In this document: one piece after another, positions 60,900 through 64,000 of the stretch
How the letters are laid out: each line of letters opens with the position of its first letter
Numbering within the stretch: position 1 is the stretch's first letter
Assembly (NCBI RefSeq): GCF_041956535.1
Contig: NW_027192200.1
Span: 577,477 to 641,476 of the forward strand
Source of the DNA: Calcarisporiella thermophila CBS 279.70
Taxonomy: Eukaryota; Calcarisporiellomycota
Reading direction: 5' to 3'
DNA: 64,000 nt
Made by a program: the position numbers and the translations under genes
Notes under the pieces: generated by a model
What the model was told of the DNA's origin: nothing
The model's database searches: none
Seen by the model: only the letters and a program-made list of their open reading frames with translations

Positions 60900-63800
60900 C
60901 TATACCGCTGCAAAATCGGGGCCCGGCCGGTTTTCGAGAGGCTTCAGGGTCTTGCGTTTAATGAATTTGTAGAATTCACCAAACGCAATAAAGAAGATGT
61001 CAAGGCCAAGGGCCATCCCCCATTCCCAGGAGATACTTAGCATATGGAAGCCTTTAATGGCCACCTCGGGTACATACAAGAGAACGAGGATAGAGACCAC
61101 GTCGAAACAGAACGTGCCAATCACCACGCGCGATCGCAGCGTTTTAGAAATGCCTGCCAAGTCCCACTCCATTTGACGGTAACTCCGGCAGTGGATCATG
61201 ATAATGAGCAATCCAAACAAAAGGGTGACGAGCAATGAACTACGTGCGCGGTAGATCGAGTCGCAGGGGCCTTGTTCATAGACAGCGTCGCAGTCGACAC
61301 CAGCCACTCCGTGACCGACGGCGTAGAGTGGAACAAAGTAGGCAATGGCGCTGAGGAATGTCATGCCGAATGTATAGACCAGGGTATCAAGCAATATTTC
61401 GCGATTGAAGAGGCTTTCAGTGGGGGGCCGTGGTGGCTCCTGCATGACAGTCTTAGAGGCGGGTTGGACACTGAGGGCACCGGCGGGCGGGGTGATGGCA
61501 ATGTATAGGTAAACCATCTGCAGGGTGGACAATGGGGCAATGACCTTGTTTTCCGGGTCGCGCGCTGCCAGTCCTAGAAGCACCATCGCGGCGATAGTAG
61601 CCAAGCAGATCCAGTAGTAGAGAAGAAATCTCTGGATGTTCTGATAAATTCGGCGGCCCTCGGCGATGGCCCGTAAGATCGTCGCAAAGTTGTCGTCGCT
61701 CAGAATGATATCAGAGGCTTGTTTCGCAACGTCGCTGCCGTTTTTACCCATGGCGATGCCCACATCGGCAATACGGAGAGAAGGAGAGTCGTTGACTCCG
61801 TCGCCCGTCATGGCAGAAATGTTGTGGCGGCGCGCGGATGCCTGGATCATCTTGACTTTGGTTTCGGGCGAGCAGCGCGCAATGACGAGCGGGAGTCGCT
61901 CTAGCCTGTCAATGTCCTCGTTCGACATGGCGTCGAATTGCGCCCCAGTCATAACAAGTCTTCTGATTTGCTCAGCCGACATTGTTCTCTCGTTAAGGAT
62001 GTTGATCTCCTTGGCGATGGCCACGGCTGTGGTTTCGTGATCCCCCGTCAACATGTGGACCGAGATGCCGGCACGATGCGCCTCCTCGATGGCCGGGCGG
62101 GATTCGGGGCGGGGGGGATCATAGATGCCGGTGAGGCCAAGGAATTCGAGACCATATTCCATGTCATCCCGAGACAGCTTCTTTAGGTGATCGTGTACCT
62201 CGTTCACAGGCAGATCCACCTTGCGACATGCCATGGCCATGACACGCAGTCCTTTGGAAGCCAGCTTCTCGACCGTATCGAATACATCCAGCTTCGCCTC
62301 CTCGTCCAAGTTGGTGCAGAGCGGCAAAATGCGTTCCGTTGCCCCCTTTGTAAACAGCATTAGCCGGCTGTTCGACCGGTCTAGGTAGAGGGTCGACATG
62401 CGCTTGATGGTTGAGTCGAATTGGTACTCAACCAAGAGCTCCCAGCCCCTCTTTGTCAGCTCGGGTTTTCCCATGTTAAACTTGTGAGCAAACACTTGAA
62501 GGGCGACCTCGGTAGGCGCACCATTGGAGATCCAATCGTCTGAACTCGTACTCGAGGACACTTTATCGTCTTTCTCCTCTGCCATGTCGCTCCCACTACT
62601 CGAATCCCTTCGATGAATGCTTGACATGTTACAGAGCGCTGCGCAGAGAACCATTTGCTCGAGATCGGGTGATATGGCTACCTTATCGACTAACTCGCCG
62701 TTGGATGAGTCGACTACCTTGTCCGAGAGATCATGCGTGCGATAGATGTCGCCCTCCGGAGCGAGGCCATTCGGGGTCGCGTAGAAGTAGCCCCCTTTGG
62801 GGGTCCAGAATCGGGTCACCACCATTTTTGCGAGAGTGAGGGTCCCCGTTTTGTCGGAGAAGATGTGGGTGACGGAACCGAGCGTTTCCAAGACTTTTAA
62901 CTTACGGACGATGGCCTTTTGCTTCGTCATCTTCTGACCCCCGACCACGAGGGTAACGGTCAGCACGGTGGTCAACCCACCCGGAAGCACGGACAACGCC
63001 GCAGATAGGGCGTACATGGTCACGTCATAGCTGGTGCTGAACTTGACGGAGGCGAACACGATGAAGAGAAAGAGCAGCGACGCGATGAGCAAGACGATGT
63101 ACATTTTGTTGAGGCTTTTTTGAATACGTGTGCGGTCATTGTCGCTGGTCTCGCTGAGTTTAGTCGCAACTTTGCCAATTTCCGTATGCATGCCGGTGGC
63201 GGTCACGATCGCTCTGCCGCGGCCCTTGGCAACAATGGAAGAGCTGTAGACCATATTGACGCGATCTCCAAGAGGCTCGTCTGACATAGGGCAGTATTCA
63301 GAGTTAGCACATGCTCTGCTCCCTTACCCTCCTCCCCCCCCCCCCCTTAACTGCATGTATAATAGGCTTGGCACATACCTTTTTGTTTCAGCGTGATCAA
63401 TTGTTTCTGGACGGGTATAGATTCGCCCGTCAGCAGTGCCTCGTCAAGTTCAAGGTTGGAGATGTAGAGGAGTCGCGCGTCTGCAGCCACGGAGTCACCC
63501 TCCTTGACTAGAAGGATATCTCCGGGGACGATGTCCCGGCTGGCCACGGTCTGCTCTTTGCCATCCCGCACGACGTCGGCCACTGGGGACGATAGATTTC
63601 GGAGGGCGGCGAGGGTTTGCTCGGCGGCATATTCCTGAGAGAAAGTGAGGGCGAGATTGAGGAGGGCGATGAAGATGAGGACGGATCCGGCTGCAAAATC
63701 CATGATGACGTAGCAAGCGACACCGATCGCAATGAAGAGCCAATTCATGACATCCAGGAGCTGGCGGAGCAACACCTTGACCCAAGTAGGGCCTTCATTT

Positions 63801-63949
63801 GAGCTCAACTCGTTGGCGCCATATTTAGCTAGGCGAGCGGACACCTCAGCCGAGGAGAGCCCCTCGCTAAGCGATGTGTGAAGAGTGGTGGCGACCTCGT
63901 CAACTGACAGAGTGTGCCAATCACGGCTGTCCTCTGCATCGCGGGACAT
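60900..63949 (-). CDS. P-type cation ATPase, probably type IID (ENA-like)
   Basis: ATP-driven pump, probably exporting Na+/K+ at the plasma membrane. Exons 63949-63379 and 63280-60900 give 983 aa. The N-terminal cation-ATPase domain (EVSARLAKYGANELSSNEG) leads into TM1-2. The actuator motif is TGES at 174-177, the phosphorylated Asp is D333 in DKTGTLT, the nucleotide site is KGATE, the hinge is MTGDGVNDSPSLR, and six C-terminal TM segments follow. TM4 reads SVLPGGLTTVLTVTLVVGG, where ENA pumps have LPASLV. The IID label is therefore likely but SERCA-like or K+/Na+ subclasses are not excluded. Strongly GC-rich, unlike the METTL14 side. The intron contains a C13 run on the plus strand. Confidence 0.92.
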
Positions 63950-64000
63950 TTTCTTAAGGGTTTATAAAAGAGGAGAGTTAGGAAAAATAAAAAAAGAAAG
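63950..64000. other. 5' flank of the cation ATPase gene
   Basis: Purine-rich on the plus strand; promoter truncated by the window edge. Confidence 0.5.

Overview
The window reads as one contiguous piece of a fungal nuclear chromosome. Fungal markers are an SKT5/CHS4-type chitin synthase regulator ending in a CAAX box, a type IID-like cation P-ATPase, a UapA-type purine permease and an RXT2-like Rpd3-complex subunit. The gene content points outside Dikarya: it includes SMG1, a ZRSR2-type minor-spliceosome factor, DDX42, CWC27 and METTL14, a set that is patchy or absent in yeasts. The species cannot be named from this sequence. I rebuilt 28 protein genes by hand by joining reading frames at splice sites. 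They carry about 143 introns, mostly 52-125 nt, and every CDS closes in frame. No RNA genes, mobile elements or CRISPR arrays were seen.

Layout. 0-25 kb is relatively GC-rich with wide spacers and poly-C/poly-G tracts. It holds PRA1, a homeodomain factor, ARF, BFR1, ethanolamine kinase, a ZRSR2-like factor, a NAT-type permease, TDP1, a bZIP factor, histone H2B, ATP19, a PhzF-like protein and a secreted metallophosphoesterase. 25-60 kb is AT-rich and dense. It holds RXT2-like, CWC27, UTP6, DDX42, a small Cys-rich surface protein, SKT5-like, the 12-kb SMG1 gene, two unrecognised genes, BUD20/ZNF593, ASF1, a mitochondrial carrier, an AIMP1/ARC1-like tRNA-binding protein and METTL14. The last 3 kb returns to GC-rich sequence with the cation ATPase.

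Main discovery. Three introns here are clear AT-AC introns of the minor (U12) type, in the RXT2-like, BUD20 and METTL14 genes. Two have the donor ATATCCTTTT and the third has ATATCTTTTT. Two also have a TTCTTAAY branch element 10-18 nt before the terminal AC. In each case only AT-AC splicing restores a conserved protein motif and keeps the frame. The same window encodes a ZRSR2-type protein, the factor that reads the 3' end of U12 introns. Together these argue for a living minor spliceosome in this fungus. A further unexplained pair of U12-like signals lies at 57611-57953.

Functional themes. RNA processing dominates: splicing (ZRSR2-like, CWC27, DDX42), rRNA and ribosome assembly (UTP6, BUD20), mRNA surveillance (SMG1) and m6A methylation (METTL14). 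Chromatin genes (H2B, ASF1, RXT2-like) and membrane or trafficking genes (ARF, PRA1, permease, carrier, ATPase, SKT5) fill much of the rest. Many genes sit as tight divergent pairs that probably share promoters.
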